From NCBI RefSeq assembly GCF_030272615.1, contig NC_081414.1, forward strand, positions 5,465,001 through 5,529,000: a stretch of DNA of 64,000 nucleotides, read 5' to 3'. This stretch comes from Cryptomeria japonica (taxonomy: Eukaryota; Streptophyta; Pinopsida; Cupressales; Cupressaceae). The notes under the pieces were generated by a model. That model saw nothing but the letters and a program-made list of their open reading frames with translations, ran no database searches and had not been told where the DNA came from. A program made the translations under genes and the position numbers. This document shows, one piece after another, positions 32,164 through 42,789 of this stretch (positions are counted from its first letter, which is position 1; each line of letters begins with the position of its first letter).

Positions 32164-34202
32164 TTTAGCCCCCACTTTAGCGGGAGTATCGCTTACGGCA
32201 ATACTGTCGGTAAAGTAGAAGAAAGAGAGAGATGAAGATGAGAGATGAGAGATGCGGAGCAAGATCACAAGGAGTATAAGATTTCACTAATCTTGAGGAA
32301 CCAAGCCCCCAATATTAGGATCTTAACTCACTCAAACATATGCAAATGCACATAAAAAGGCATACAACAAAAGCTAATATCTTAAGACCTCAAGTCAACT
32401 AGTTGAAGAGACCTTGATATGAAAAATATCTCAATAAATTAATATCATTTCTTGAAACATAAAATGCCACCTCATGAACACATATAATCACATAAAAGAG
32501 AAAAGCTGACATCATCCATGAACCATCAATAGTAAAACTATGGGTTCATGAGAGGAAGGAGAGAGAGGACATGAATACACACTTTGGTGATCCATGAGAA
32601 GAAAGGCGAAGAAGAGAGAAACCATGGACATCTCGCCCCTAGAACTAGGTGATCCATGGAGAGAAGGACATGGAATTCTAGCCCCTAGAGTCTGCATGGG
32701 TGATCCATGCAAGGGAGGAGAGTGATAACATCATTAGTTCCACCCAACCTCATGTGTGTGTGTGCAAGTGAGGTTCGAAGCACCTCATAGGAGTCTATGC
32801 CCGAGTATGCTACAACCTATATAAAAGTGTCAAGAAAGGTGTGACATCCTGCTCTAAGAGTGTGTGCTCTTGTTCCAAGAATAATCACCCCACATAAGAG
32901 AAAAGTGACGTCATCTCGCTCTAAGAGTCTGTGCTCTGGTTTCAAGAATGACCCACTATACAAAAGAAAAGTGAGGACATCTTGCTCTAAGAGTCTGTGC
33001 TCTGGTTCCAAGAATATCCCACTGTACAATGCACAAGAGAAGTATAGTACAAAGGAGAAATGTGGTTGCCCCCCCCTTAAGGTGTCAACATAGGTTGATG
33101 TTTATATCTTAAGGAAAGTAGAACATGGATACCTACCTTCATCACAAAGAAGATATCCGCTATGCAACAATGTCATAAATCCTAGCAAAAGAGGGAATAC
33201 TCTTCAAGCAAGGATAAGATAGTTGAAAAGAGATATCTTGTTGTAAGTGTAAAGGAGATCCTTTGAGGAGAAGAGATCTTTTTTCAAAAGGCATCTTCCT
33301 CCAAGAGAAGTTGTCTTAGACAAATATAACATCTTCGAGAACAAAGCAAAGGAGAGAACAAGAATTCGATCCTTCATCCTATTGCTAGGGTAAAGAGATT
33401 CTTGATGAAGAATGACACACTTTTAGCCCTATGAGGGATGGGTGGATTTATTATAGATTTACATTACCAAGTGTGAAAGAGGTTATAGTCAAAGACTTAC
33501 ACGTCTTGTATAAGAGAGAATCCTTGAGCAAACAACCAACAATTATGCACAAGGGGTGACATCAAGTAATAAAACTCACACCATCCACACAATAGGGAAA
33601 AGTGGATCCTTAGAGAAAGAGAGAGGGAGAGAGATCATTACCCCCCCAAGTGTAAGACAACGAGAATAATTACACAACTTCTAGAGAGATATTACTCATA
33701 AAAGACATACCATCTCAAGCAAGGATACATCCTAACCAAGGAACAAACATGCACTCGCATGAAGGATAACTCCATTCAAAAAAGAACATCAAGTTATGAA
33801 TAACACAATAGAAGAGGTAATTTTCAAAGAGATAGAGAAAGGGGAAGAAGAAGGCTCACAAAAGTTCTTCGAGGAGAGATTGTTAATAATAGATGTACCG
33901 TTTCAAGCAAGGAGAAGATCCCACTCATGCAACAGACATGCGCTCGCATGAAAGAAAACTCCATGCAAGAAAGGACATCAAGTTTATGAATAATGCACTC
34001 CATAAAGAAAATAGTGAAACTTGAGAAAGAAGAAAGGGAATATTCTTGCCCCCCAAGCATAGAGGCAAGAATAAATAGACTATTACGTTGCTCACTGAGT
34101 ATGATTGCACTTGAAATTGTACCACCATGAATGACAAAGAGCCCTCAAGAAGTAGGCTAACAATGTCACATAGTGAGGAGCAACATAATAGGAACTTGAA
34201 TA
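32164..34202 (-). other. G2 3' untranslated region with tandem repeats
   Basis: There is no protein domain. Just inside the polypurine tract, 32175-32189 can pair with 32201-32215 (12 of 15). A unit of about 65-70 bp containing GCTCTAAGAGTCTGTGCTCT repeats three times at about 32830-33030. A second repeat (CAAGCAAGGA, CATGC(A/G)CTCGCATGAA, GACATCAAGTTTATGAATAA) occurs at about 33715-33810 and 33905-33995. GTGATCCATG-type words recur at 32585-32710. Several C-runs of 5 to 9 bases (G-runs on the sense strand) are scattered through it. Confidence 0.7.
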
Positions 34203-34682
34203 TTATTTTAAATGATCATGATGAACATGCCATTCATTGTTAGATGTTATTTCTATGATGCCCAAATCAATAAAATGTATTTTTGTTTTCAAAGCTTGAC
34301 ACTCATTAGTAGACTGGCCATGGATTTGATGATATTTACAAAAAGAAGAATTTTGAGAATGTTGTTTGTGTTCTCTTCTTCGTTTAGGACAAAGAGGAGA
34401 TATTAAGTTGGAATTTAGAAGATCAGTCAACACATTTTCTTGTTGTAACTCAAAATTAGAATGAGAAGGTGTGGATTTACGAGACGATGGAGAAGATGAT
34501 GTTGACAAAGGAAAATGTGATTTCTCATGACTTTCAAGACGTTGTTGCACACATCTTAGAACTCGTCCATTGTATTTGCTCTTATCAAGACATGTGTTAG
34601 GAGAAGTGGAAATTGGTTTAGAAGCTTGGGTAAAAGACACAAAAGGCTTCGTGAAGGCTTCAATCTTAGATTGAGGGGTCAT
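34203..34682 (-). CDS. G2 gag C-terminal segment with CHHC-like knuckle
   Basis: This 159-residue frame carries F-C-K-Y-H-Q-I-H-G-Q-S-T-N-E-C near its C-terminus, followed by a helix like that of the G1 and G3 gag proteins (x-K-I-H-F-I-D-L-G-I-I-E-I). It is a variant of the C-x2-H-x4-H-x4-C knuckle in which the second His is Gln. It overlaps the end of the protease-like frame by 17 bases in another phase. It lies downstream of the protease, the reverse of the usual gag-protease order. Confidence 0.7.
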   Translation of the reverse strand: MTPQSKIEAFTKPFVSFTQASKPISTSPNTCLDKSKYNGRVLRCVQQRLESHEKSHFPLSTSSSPSSRKSTPSHSNFELQQENVLTDLLNSNLISPLCPKRRREHKQHSQNSSFCKYHQIHGQSTNECQALKTKIHFIDLGIIEITSNNEWHVHHDHLK

Positions 34683-35346
34683 GTATCCATTGGAGGAGGG
34701 TGTAAAGTCTCTTGTACCCCCAATTTCTTTTTTTATAAGAATTGTTGATAGGAGATGGTGTTGCTGAAGGAATCATAGTACTAAAGGGTGGAATATATCC
34801 CACTTCATCATAAGTGAAATTATAAGGACTAGAATCAACCTTTACTAAGTGAAGTTCATTGTTATATATGAATTTGATTGTGCGATGAAGGGTAGAAGGG
34901 ACTGCTTTCATAGCATGAATCCACGGTCTACCTAGAAGAAAGTTATAATTAAGATGGTTGGGCATGACATGAATAGGAGTAGGCAAAGTCATGGGCCCTA
35001 CTTTAATAGGTAATAGGACTATACCGAGTGACTCTCTAAGAACATTATCAAAGCCACGCACACAAAGATGATCGGTTTGAATAGAAGAATAATCCCAATT
35101 TATCTTATCTAGTAAGTCAACACAACAAATACTAAGAGTTGACCCATTATCAACTAAAGTACCTCTTATATTTTGTTCATAAATGCAAGAAGTAATCATA
35201 AGGGGATCATCTCTATTTTTAACCTCTATAGAAGGCAATTCATCTTGTGAGAATGTGATATCATTTGGTTTAGAAGAATGATGAGGAACCACTTTATCAA
35301 AGGCTTCTTGGATCAACGTATGGTATGAAGGGGAAGTTTGAATCAA
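34666..35346 (-). CDS. G2 aspartic protease-like protein
   Basis: This 226-residue frame has the retropepsin-like pattern R-G-T-L-V-D-N-G-S-T-L-S-I and, later, Y-N-F-L-L-G-R-P-W-I-H-A-M-K-A-V-P-S. It closely parallels the G1 protease (V-D-G-G-A and L-L-G-R-P-W-I-H). The catalytic triad reads D-N-G where D-S/T/G-G is usual, so activity is uncertain. No reverse transcriptase follows. Confidence 0.8.
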   Translation of the reverse strand: MIQTSPSYHTLIQEAFDKVVPHHSSKPNDITFSQDELPSIEVKNRDDPLMITSCIYEQNIRGTLVDNGSTLSICCVDLLDKINWDYSSIQTDHLCVRGFDNVLRESLGIVLLPIKVGPMTLPTPIHVMPNHLNYNFLLGRPWIHAMKAVPSTLHRTIKFIYNNELHLVKVDSSPYNFTYDEVGYIPPFSTMIPSATPSPINNSYKKRNWGYKRLYTLLQWIHDPSI

Positions 35347-35366
35347 GTCCCAAAGGGAGATCTTTG

Positions 35367-36116
35367 CTAAGATACCATGGAGATTCTCAACAAGATTCTT
35401 ATCAGTGTCATTCTTAGGGTGAGAGGGGAAGAAAGAGAAGTGAGAAGAATATTAGGATCTTTCTTTTTTATACAAGAATTGAATGTTTGATGTATTTTGG
35501 ATCCATATTTTTGTTCTAGTTGTCTCTCCATAACATCTCTTTCACATATGTATTTTGCAACTTTTAGGATATTAGGAGGTTTGTTAGGTCTAGGCGTCTC
35601 ATAACTAGAAGCATGAATGGTATTGACTTGACTAGGTTCCTTTTTCTCTAAGGATACATCTTGAGAAAGAAGAGAATCAAGAAAATTGCTAATAATTTCA
35701 TCTTCTTGTTCTAAGGCATCTTTGTGATTGGGAAAGGGACTATCATATGTAATGAATGCTTCATCCCTAGAGGGAAGATCATGAAAAGAAGGTATGGTAT
35801 CACTAGGATAAGTAGCCATAATATCATCCTCTTGCACCAAATAATCCTTATGAGGGAGGTACTTTTTAGGAGAAGAAGAAACAAAATTCCCCAAAGATTC
35901 ATCTTTAGGAGGGGGATCTTTGAAAAAAGTGTCCATATTCCCTTTTTGCACCAATGTGCCCTCATTAATGAGATCAATTTTGGGAGAGGGTAAATCATAG
36001 CTATGGATGGAAGGGAGAACTAAATTATCATCATATGCGTGAAAGGGAACATCATGAACATCTTTAATGCAATTTGAAATTAAACTAGCAAAATAAGATA
36101 AGAACTCCATACGCAC
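35367..36116 (-). CDS. G2 open frame of unknown function
   Basis: This 249-residue acidic frame contains repeated P-S-x-D/F-H-D-L-P-S and D-x-x-x-Q-E-D-(D/E)-I phrases, about 40 residues apart, which suggests old internal duplication. No gag or enzyme domain is visible. It ends 20 bases before the protease-like frame and may once have been continuous with it. Confidence 0.55.
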   Translation of the reverse strand: MRMEFLSYFASLISNCIKDVHDVPFHAYDDNLVLPSIHSYDLPSPKIDLINEGTLVQKGNMDTFFKDPPPKDESLGNFVSSSPKKYLPHKDYLVQEDDIMATYPSDTIPSFHDLPSRDEAFITYDSPFPNHKDALEQEDEIISNFLDSLLSQDVSLEKKEPSQVNTIHASSYETPRPNKPPNILKVAKYICERDVMERQLEQKYGSKIHQTFNSCIKKKDPNILLTSLSSPLTLRMTLIRILLRISMVS

Positions 36117-36364
36117 TTATGATCAAACAAGAAACTCATATATCATTTAATAATGTTTACCCCATACATGCATAGAAAATTGAATAAAGGAGGGAAAAAA
36201 GAATTTGAATTGCAAATTTGAAATTTGAATTTTGAATTATGGGAACAAAGCCTACAAAAATTGAATAATGCAAAATTTAATAAAATAATGATTAAACAAT
36301 TTGAACTTTGTTGGAGGGAGAAAATGACACAATTTCCAAAAAAACAATTATATTAAATCAAAGG

Positions 36365-37438
36365 TGTAAAGCGGAAAAATCGAACCCTAGTCGTTCTCCC
36401 CTCCCCAACTCCAAGGAGAGAGAAGGGAGAGTCACTAGGGTTGATGGTTTTCACTTAGGAGGGACTTTACATTCAAAAGAGGGGTTGAAACCCACAAGAT
36501 CCAATCCCACGCAATGCAAGATTGGATTCTATATGAGTTTCAAGGGTCAAGACATCAAGGATACCCTCTTTTGTAAAGAATGTAGATAGAAAGATTGAAC
36601 TAGGAATGCATGTAAAGTAGGAAAGATTCGCTTATAAACAGAGATAGGGATATGGGATGAAGCTGTGGACCTGGAATTAGTAGTAAAATGTCAAGACGGT
36701 GCTGTTCTGCAAATTTGAGCAAAAGTTGACGGGACGATGGCGCCCGGCGTGCACACGGTCCTCCGAAAAATCCGCGAAACGAAGGGGGATCTGTTCGTCT
36801 CTTGTTGTAAGAATGTTTGTATTCTTACATGCGAAGGTGTAGATGTTGTTGTATGTTGTATGTTGTATGTTGTATGTGATATGTGATCTCCTCTTCAATG
36901 GTTGAATCCTTGTCTTGAATGCAACACTTAGCCTTGAATGGAGACTTAGAATGATCAATTGCTTGAAGGAAATGCTTGAATGCTTGAATGCTTGAGTGCT
37001 TGAATGTTTGAATATCGTTTCCACGTCTTGTACACATATCTATCCTTCCTTCCTCAAAATGGGAGAGGAAATGTAGTTTATATACTTGTCAATTAGGGTT
37101 GAAAGACTGATTTTTCCGACCTTGGGCCGACCAGGAAGTACTATTTTCCAAATTGCAAACATAAAGACCCGAAGCCCCATAGGAGACCGGGCCCAAAATA
37201 GGGCCAGGGGACCAGGGCGCTGGGCACCCTAGTCCTGAAGGACCAGGGCACTGGGCGCCCCGGTCCCACCTCCAGGGACAGCGAGGTGCAAGGAGGATCA
37301 GGCCAGGGTGCTTGAAAAATGCAGTTTTTGGTGTCATAAATAGGTTTCGGGGTCTCCATTCAGGTTCCGTGTTGCGCCGCCATCGTGAAGACCCAAATGC
37401 AGTCGAAATTGCAAGTGTCACAATTTTAGGACGCTACA
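36365..37438 (-). repeat. G3 3' LTR
   Basis: It is 1074 bp. It contains a TGTTGTA(TG) microsatellite near 36848-36878, GCTTGAAT repeats near 36964-37010, and a GC-rich GACCAGGGCGCTGGGC repeat near 37205-37265. The two LTRs differ mainly in these repeats. Confidence 0.93.
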
Positions 37439-38627
37439 TTTAGCCCCCACTTTAGCGGGAGTATAAGCGTACGCTCATACTTCCGGTAAAGTACAAGGAA
37501 ACAACATTGAAAAACTTTCACCACGTCAAGGAGGCAAGATACACCAAGCCCCCAGTGGACTAAGGATCTTACAACTTCGATTGACAAAGTAAAAGGGAAG
37601 ATCACGAGGGAGAACCATGACTGTTAGTAGTAAGGTTCCCTCACTATGAGTCATGCAAGAAAGATATCAAAAATTTTCAAGGCAAAGCTAAATTTGTCAA
37701 GAAATTTTCAAGTATCTTGAAAAGATATGAACGGGATGTATGCCCCCCTACGTTAAAGCGATCGCACACGCCTCACCGGGGGTGATTGCTTTAAGGTAGT
37801 GATACATATAAGAAATGAGAAAGGAGCAAGTTATCGCAAGGATTTAGCCCCCAAGTTTGAGATAAGCCCAAGGATAATAGACACAAAACACAAAGCACAA
37901 GGTGACTTCGCTTTCCTCGGGGTCAGTATGTTGTATGATTATTCATGTATATCATATGTATGTATGCATAATTGTTCTTCATTCCCCAATCAAGGAAGGT
38001 CACCTAGAAGAAGGGAACACATGTGTCTTTTGAGTCAACATGAGAGAGATCGAGAGATCTCAATGCTTTGCATCGTCCTTGAGTAGACAACACTAAGGAC
38101 AACAAATAGAAGAATGAGAATAACATATAGAAGAAGTAACAAAAGAGAGGAGGAGAGAATCTGCTATGCTAATGAAACTAGTCTAGCACGTCATCTACCC
38201 CCCAATCTTGCTGATCAATGTTTCGGGAAGGTAGGGAACATGGTAGAGGAGGAACATCCAACACAGCAGATGGAGCTATCACAAGATCCAAACAAGGGCT
38301 ATGTTCATGTTCCGAGCCACATTGTTCTTGTCTAGGAGCTAGGATAAGTGCTTTAGAAAATTCGTTAGATAAATGGTTATCAATATCAAAAAGTTCATAT
38401 TCACTATCAGAATGAACAGGAGTAACATTTGCATCATGAATAACATTTTCATCTATATCATCATCAAGATTTATAAAAATAGGATCTTTAACTCACACAG
38501 GACCAAAACCATCATGCATCTTATGTTTAGGAGATTTCGGCTCAATCGTCGGCTGAGGGGAAAATGGAATAATGCTTGTTGAAGGTGTTTTTGGGGATTG
38601 CAAAGTTTGAGCTCTAAGACGACGCTT
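37439..38627 (-). other. G3 3' untranslated region with hairpins
   Basis: Immediately inside the polypurine tract, 37450-37470 pairs with 37471-37491 (18 of 21, almost no loop). A second inverted repeat at 37748-37765 and 37782-37799 (15 of 18) is also preceded by a C-run. I see no further coding domain; the antisense and sense frames here are short. Confidence 0.7.
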
Positions 38628-41606
38628 TCACCGGCGTTCACGTGCAGAACAATTTCGTCTAGTCTTAGTAGGAAGTTGAGAAGATTGAGGAGGAGGAATG
38701 TTCTCATCCTTATCACTTGGGTGTTTAGGTTGTGGTCTCTTAGGTTGAATAATAGGAGAAGAGGAAGGTCTCTTCTCTCTATAGAAGGAAGGAGGAGGAA
38801 CTGCTCCATATAAAGGAGGAATTGTTGGTTTAGGAAGGAGACCAAGTCCATCATGACGAGGAGGTATAGGTCTACTCTTAGGAAGTTTATCAGACATAGA
38901 CATAGTCACATCCATAGGAATGGGTGAGGAATCTTCTTGAGGAAAGACATTAGTTTTATCTTTCAAAGGAAGAACTTCCTTCTCAAGAATGATAGGAATG
39001 TCAAGTTTGGGTGTTCTAGGTTCACTTAGAGATAGGATCATATCTGTTTTCCACTTTTGATAAGATTTGAAAAGATGATCACTTCGCGGAGGAAGAGATT
39101 GGAATTGTTTAGGCCAAAAATAATCAATAGGAACACTAGAGGTTCTTTCAGCTGATTTAAAGAGACTATGATTGATAGTAACAACTTCACCATTATGGGG
39201 AAATTTCAAACACTTGTGAATAGGAGAAGCAATAGCTTTCATGGAAGATAGCCAAGGATAGCCTAGCTTCACACGAAATTGTTCAGATGATGGAATAATA
39301 GCAAAGTCCACATCAAGGGATTTGTTATGGACCTCAATAGGTAATGTAATAGAACCAATTGCAGGAGAAGAAAATGCATCAAATAGTTTCACAGCCACAT
39401 TTGTTTCATCATAGATCACTTGATTCAATTGCAAAGTAAAAAGAAATTCTTCAGTAATGACATTAACCATACAAGAAGGATCAATAAGCACCCCACGGCA
39501 AGGTGTGTTCTTGACTTTTGCAACTATATATAAAGGACCATCAGGTGCCCTGATAGTTTCACTGGAATCAAATGTGATGGAAGGTTCTTTAGGGATTTTC
39601 TGTTGCTCTACAAAGTTAATCACATTCGGAGTCATAGACACAAGATCATCAGGTGAGACAGAGGAATCAGTAGTATCAATCGCATTAGAGGTATGAGAAG
39701 GCAATGGATCAGTAAAAATCTGAAGATTTTGGTTAGGAGGAGCTACAGATGTATTGCCTTTATCATTCACTCCAGAAACAGAAATAGTATTATTATCAAT
39801 CAAATCTTGAATTTTACCCTTTAAAGAAAAACATTTTTCAGTATCATGCCCAGGTTGACGATGAAATTGACAAAAAGATTTGTTATCAAAATAAGGTGAA
39901 GTAATCTTTGCAGGATCAATTTGCCTTATAGGAGGAAGTGTAAGCACATTTTGTTCCAATAACTTATTCATAATACTATGCAATGATTCATTCAAAGGAG
40001 TAAACTTTCTTTCTTTCTTGAAAAACTTAGAAATAGGAGACACACCTGATGCTGCATTCACATTGTTGTTGATGATGTTTTCATTGAATTTAATGGACTC
40101 TCTGTTCGGTTTAAACTTCCCAAATGGTTGTTGACTACTATCACCCTTATCACTCGGAGCCATAGGATGTGATTGTTCCATTTGACTCACAGTCAGTTGA
40201 TAATTGTGAAGAGTTGCGCACAACTGTTGGAAAGAAGTAAACTCAGAAAACAGGAGTTTGTCTCGAATATCTTTTTGTAAATTAGAAATAAAGATTCTTT
40301 GAATATCATTGTCAAGCACTGGAAAAGAAATTTGAGCATACAAATGCTTATATCTACCAATGAAATCAGTCACTTTTTCTTTAACACCTTGTTTACAATG
40401 CATTAAATCAATCAAAGTAACTTTAGGACTTATATTGTTTTGAAATTGTTGAATGAAAGCATTTGCAAGTTGTTCGAAAGAAGTAATAGAATAGGAAGGC
40501 AACGAGCAATACCATTGTAGGGCTTTGTCTCTTAATGTTCTAGTAAACAGTTTTGCAAGCAACCTTTGGTCATAAGCAAAATCAGTACATATTGTTTGAA
40601 AAGTCTTAACATGTGTTAGAGGATCACCCTTACCATTATAAAGCTCCAAATGTGGGATTTCAACATGCTTAGGGGGGATAGCTCGAACAATGTCAAGAGA
40701 AAGTGGGCTCGCAACGTCAAATGTGGGCACACTAAACTTAGATTGATTCATAGAGGCAATTTGTTGCTGTAAAGAAGAGACAGTTTGTGCAAGATTGTTA
40801 ATGGTCGCTTCAGTCGAAGAGTTCATATTAGACATGTTAGATTGTGATGGAGGTGTTATGTTATTGAAAGAAGGTAGAGAGTAAGGTGGTGGGACACTAT
40901 GATAGTTAGTCATAGGAGATGATTGGAAAGGAAGAACACTACAAGGAGGAATGGAATGGTTAAATGAATTGCCCCCTTGCGTCATGTTCATTTGTGGAGA
41001 TATAATAGGGACACTCATTGAAGGAATGAATGAAGCAGTTGGATTGAATGAAGGAAGAGGGTTAATTGAAGAAGGAGGATTGCCCCCATGACTAGTGATC
41101 ATAGGAGGAATGTCTTGTATTGAAGTAGTCATTATGTTTGATGTAAAAGTAGGTATGCTAGCAATAGAAGTCGTCAAAGGAATAGAATGATTGTCTTGAG
41201 TAGGAGGTTGTGTATAACCTAAGGTTTCAGCACAACTTTTCATAGGCATCACATTTGAATCCACAATGTGTGCAATACCACGCAAAATATCAATTCCATT
41301 CTTATCACTTTGAAGCATACGTTTTAGACCCTCAATTAAAGGAAGAGCTTGACTATCAGGGTATTCTTGAGACATCCATTGTCGAAAATCGTCAAATTGG
41401 TTATCCAATTTTGAAAGTTGTTCTACAGAAACCTCATGGAGAGCTTCTTCATCATTAAGAGGATTAGAGGAATTACCCATGTCCTCATTAAAAAGGCCAT
41501 TCAAATTAGGTTCCATCTCCTCAGTAATTACACCTTGGAAGGACTTAATTCTAAGGCTTCGTCTAACGGGAATAGTGTAAGTAGGACTTATTGTTGTAAA
41601 ACTCAT
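38628..41606 (-). CDS. G3 gag-protease-like protein, 992 residues, intact
   Basis: Residues 1-290 are Ser/Pro/Asn-rich. A gag domain covers about 310-470 (L-Y-N-G-K-G-D-P-L-T-H-V, then A-L-Q-W-Y). The knuckle is C579-x2-H582-x4-H587-x4-C592, the same CHHC type as G1. A retropepsin-like fold follows (R-G-V-L-I-D709-P-S, later K-L-G-Y-P-W-L-S-S-M-K-A), but the D-S/T-G motif is D-P-S, so protease activity is doubtful. The C-terminus (840-992) is Pro-rich and ends in a basic tail. The whole frame is open, unlike the genes around it, which suggests a young or selected protein. It would supply the particle protein or bind the element RNA, with enzymes supplied by a partner. Confidence 0.88.
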   Translation of the reverse strand: MSFTTISPTYTIPVRRSLRIKSFQGVITEEMEPNLNGLFNEDMGNSSNPLNDEEALHEVSVEQLSKLDNQFDDFRQWMSQEYPDSQALPLIEGLKRMLQSDKNGIDILRGIAHIVDSNVMPMKSCAETLGYTQPPTQDNHSIPLTTSIASIPTFTSNIMTTSIQDIPPMITSHGGNPPSSINPLPSFNPTASFIPSMSVPIISPQMNMTQGGNSFNHSIPPCSVLPFQSSPMTNYHSVPPPYSLPSFNNITPPSQSNMSNMNSSTEATINNLAQTVSSLQQQIASMNQSKFSVPTFDVASPLSLDIVRAIPPKHVEIPHLELYNGKGDPLTHVKTFQTICTDFAYDQRLLAKLFTRTLRDKALQWYCSLPSYSITSFEQLANAFIQQFQNNISPKVTLIDLMHCKQGVKEKVTDFIGRYKHLYAQISFPVLDNDIQRIFISNLQKDIRDKLLFSEFTSFQQLCATLHNYQLTVSQMEQSHPMAPSDKGDSSQQPFGKFKPNRESIKFNENIINNNVNAASGVSPISKFFKKERKFTPLNESLHSIMNKLLEQNVLTLPPIRQIDPAKITSPYFDNKSFCQFHRQPGHDTEKCFSLKGKIQDLIDNNTISVSGVNDKGNTSVAPPNQNLQIFTDPLPSHTSNAIDTTDSSVSPDDLVSMTPNVINFVEQQKIPKEPSITFDSSETIRAPDGPLYIVAKVKNTPCRGVLIDPSCMVNVITEEFLFTLQLNQVIYDETNVAVKLFDAFSSPAIGSITLPIEVHNKSLDVDFAIIPSSEQFRVKLGYPWLSSMKAIASPIHKCLKFPHNGEVVTINHSLFKSAERTSSVPIDYFWPKQFQSLPPRSDHLFKSYQKWKTDMILSLSEPRTPKLDIPIILEKEVLPLKDKTNVFPQEDSSPIPMDVTMSMSDKLPKSRPIPPRHDGLGLLPKPTIPPLYGAVPPPSFYREKRPSSSPIIQPKRPQPKHPSDKDENIPPPQSSQLPTKTRRNCSARERR

Positions 41607-42770
41607 GCACTAAAGAGAGAGAGAAGATTTTGAATTTTAGAGGTAGCAAATTTCAATAAAACCAACCAATCTTCTAGATTTAAGCTGTTAAATACAATCA
41701 GGACAATCTCCCGAAATTTTGAAAAAAATGTCCGGGACCATGGCGCTCGGAGTGCACACGGTCCTCGCAACTTTTTTCGAAATTTGCAGGGATGAAAGTT
41801 ATGATGATTTTACAGCTAACCTGAAAAAATTGAGTGATTTTACGATCTGTAGATAGGCCAAATTAAAGTTGCAATCTCAAAATTGAACCCTACCAAGATT
41901 GTCGAAAAATGCAAAATTTGAATTTTGAAAAAGAGAGGGAAACTGAAATTTTGAATTTTATGATTTTAGAGGGAATACCAAAAGCAATGCAAGTTTTGGA
42001 TTTTAAAAATTGACTTAATTTCACGCAAAATTCAATTTTGAAAGCGGAAATCAAAGTTGTTGTAATTAAGCACTTAATTTCAAAAGTCACAAATTGCAAA
42101 AATTTGAATGAATTACTGAAATTTCGAATGAATGCTAACACACTTTTCAGATTTAGGACTGTAAGAAACACAATTTTGACACAAATTTCAATTTCAACAA
42201 TTTTTGAATGATTAGAGGCCTCAATCCAAGCAATCGCAAGACCAACTTTGACTGTAATTTTGAAGGTGTTAAAATTGATAAAATCAGCCAAAATTCTGGA
42301 TTTTAGCAGAAAAATACAGTAAGATCTAGCTCCCGAAATTTCGGAAAAAATGTCGGGGACGATGGCGCTCGGAGTGCACACGGTCCTCGCAACTTTTTTC
42401 CAAATTTTCAGGGATGAAAGATATTGTGATTTTATGCCGGAATCCAAAGTTACAGCCGATTTGGAAATGTTTTGATCAGTGAAATTGTCGGACAAAGGTT
42501 GAATCAAGAGGGTTTCAAAAATTAGGGTTTTGACACTTAACCACTTAATTTTCAAAATTAATGCACAAATATGAATTGACAATTTGTAATAGAAGGGCAG
42601 ATCTGAAACAAGCATTTAACAATTAAACATTTCACAAGTTTAATTACTTAAAAAGAAAATCTAGGGTTTTTATGCAATTAACCTCTAAAATTTTGCAAAA
42701 GATCAAACATGGAAATGTAATCAAGGAATCCAATTTTCAGATCTAACTATGAATAATCAGAAAGGATGTT
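41607..42770 (-). other. G3 leader
   Basis: It is AT-rich, with no coding domain. A block of about 90 bp (containing ATGGCGCTCGGAGTGCACAC) occurs twice, at about 41708-41798 and 42329-42419. Related copies lie in the LTRs of G2 and G3. Confidence 0.7.
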
Positions 42771-42786
42771 CACGTCGGGTTCACCA
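42771..42786 (-). other. G3 primer binding site
   Basis: The minus strand reads TGGTGAACCCGACGTG, three bases after the 5' LTR end. The G2 site (TGATGAACTTGATGTC, 44526-44541) looks like the same site after several C-to-T and G-to-A changes. Confidence 0.8.
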
Positions 42787-42789
42787 AAA

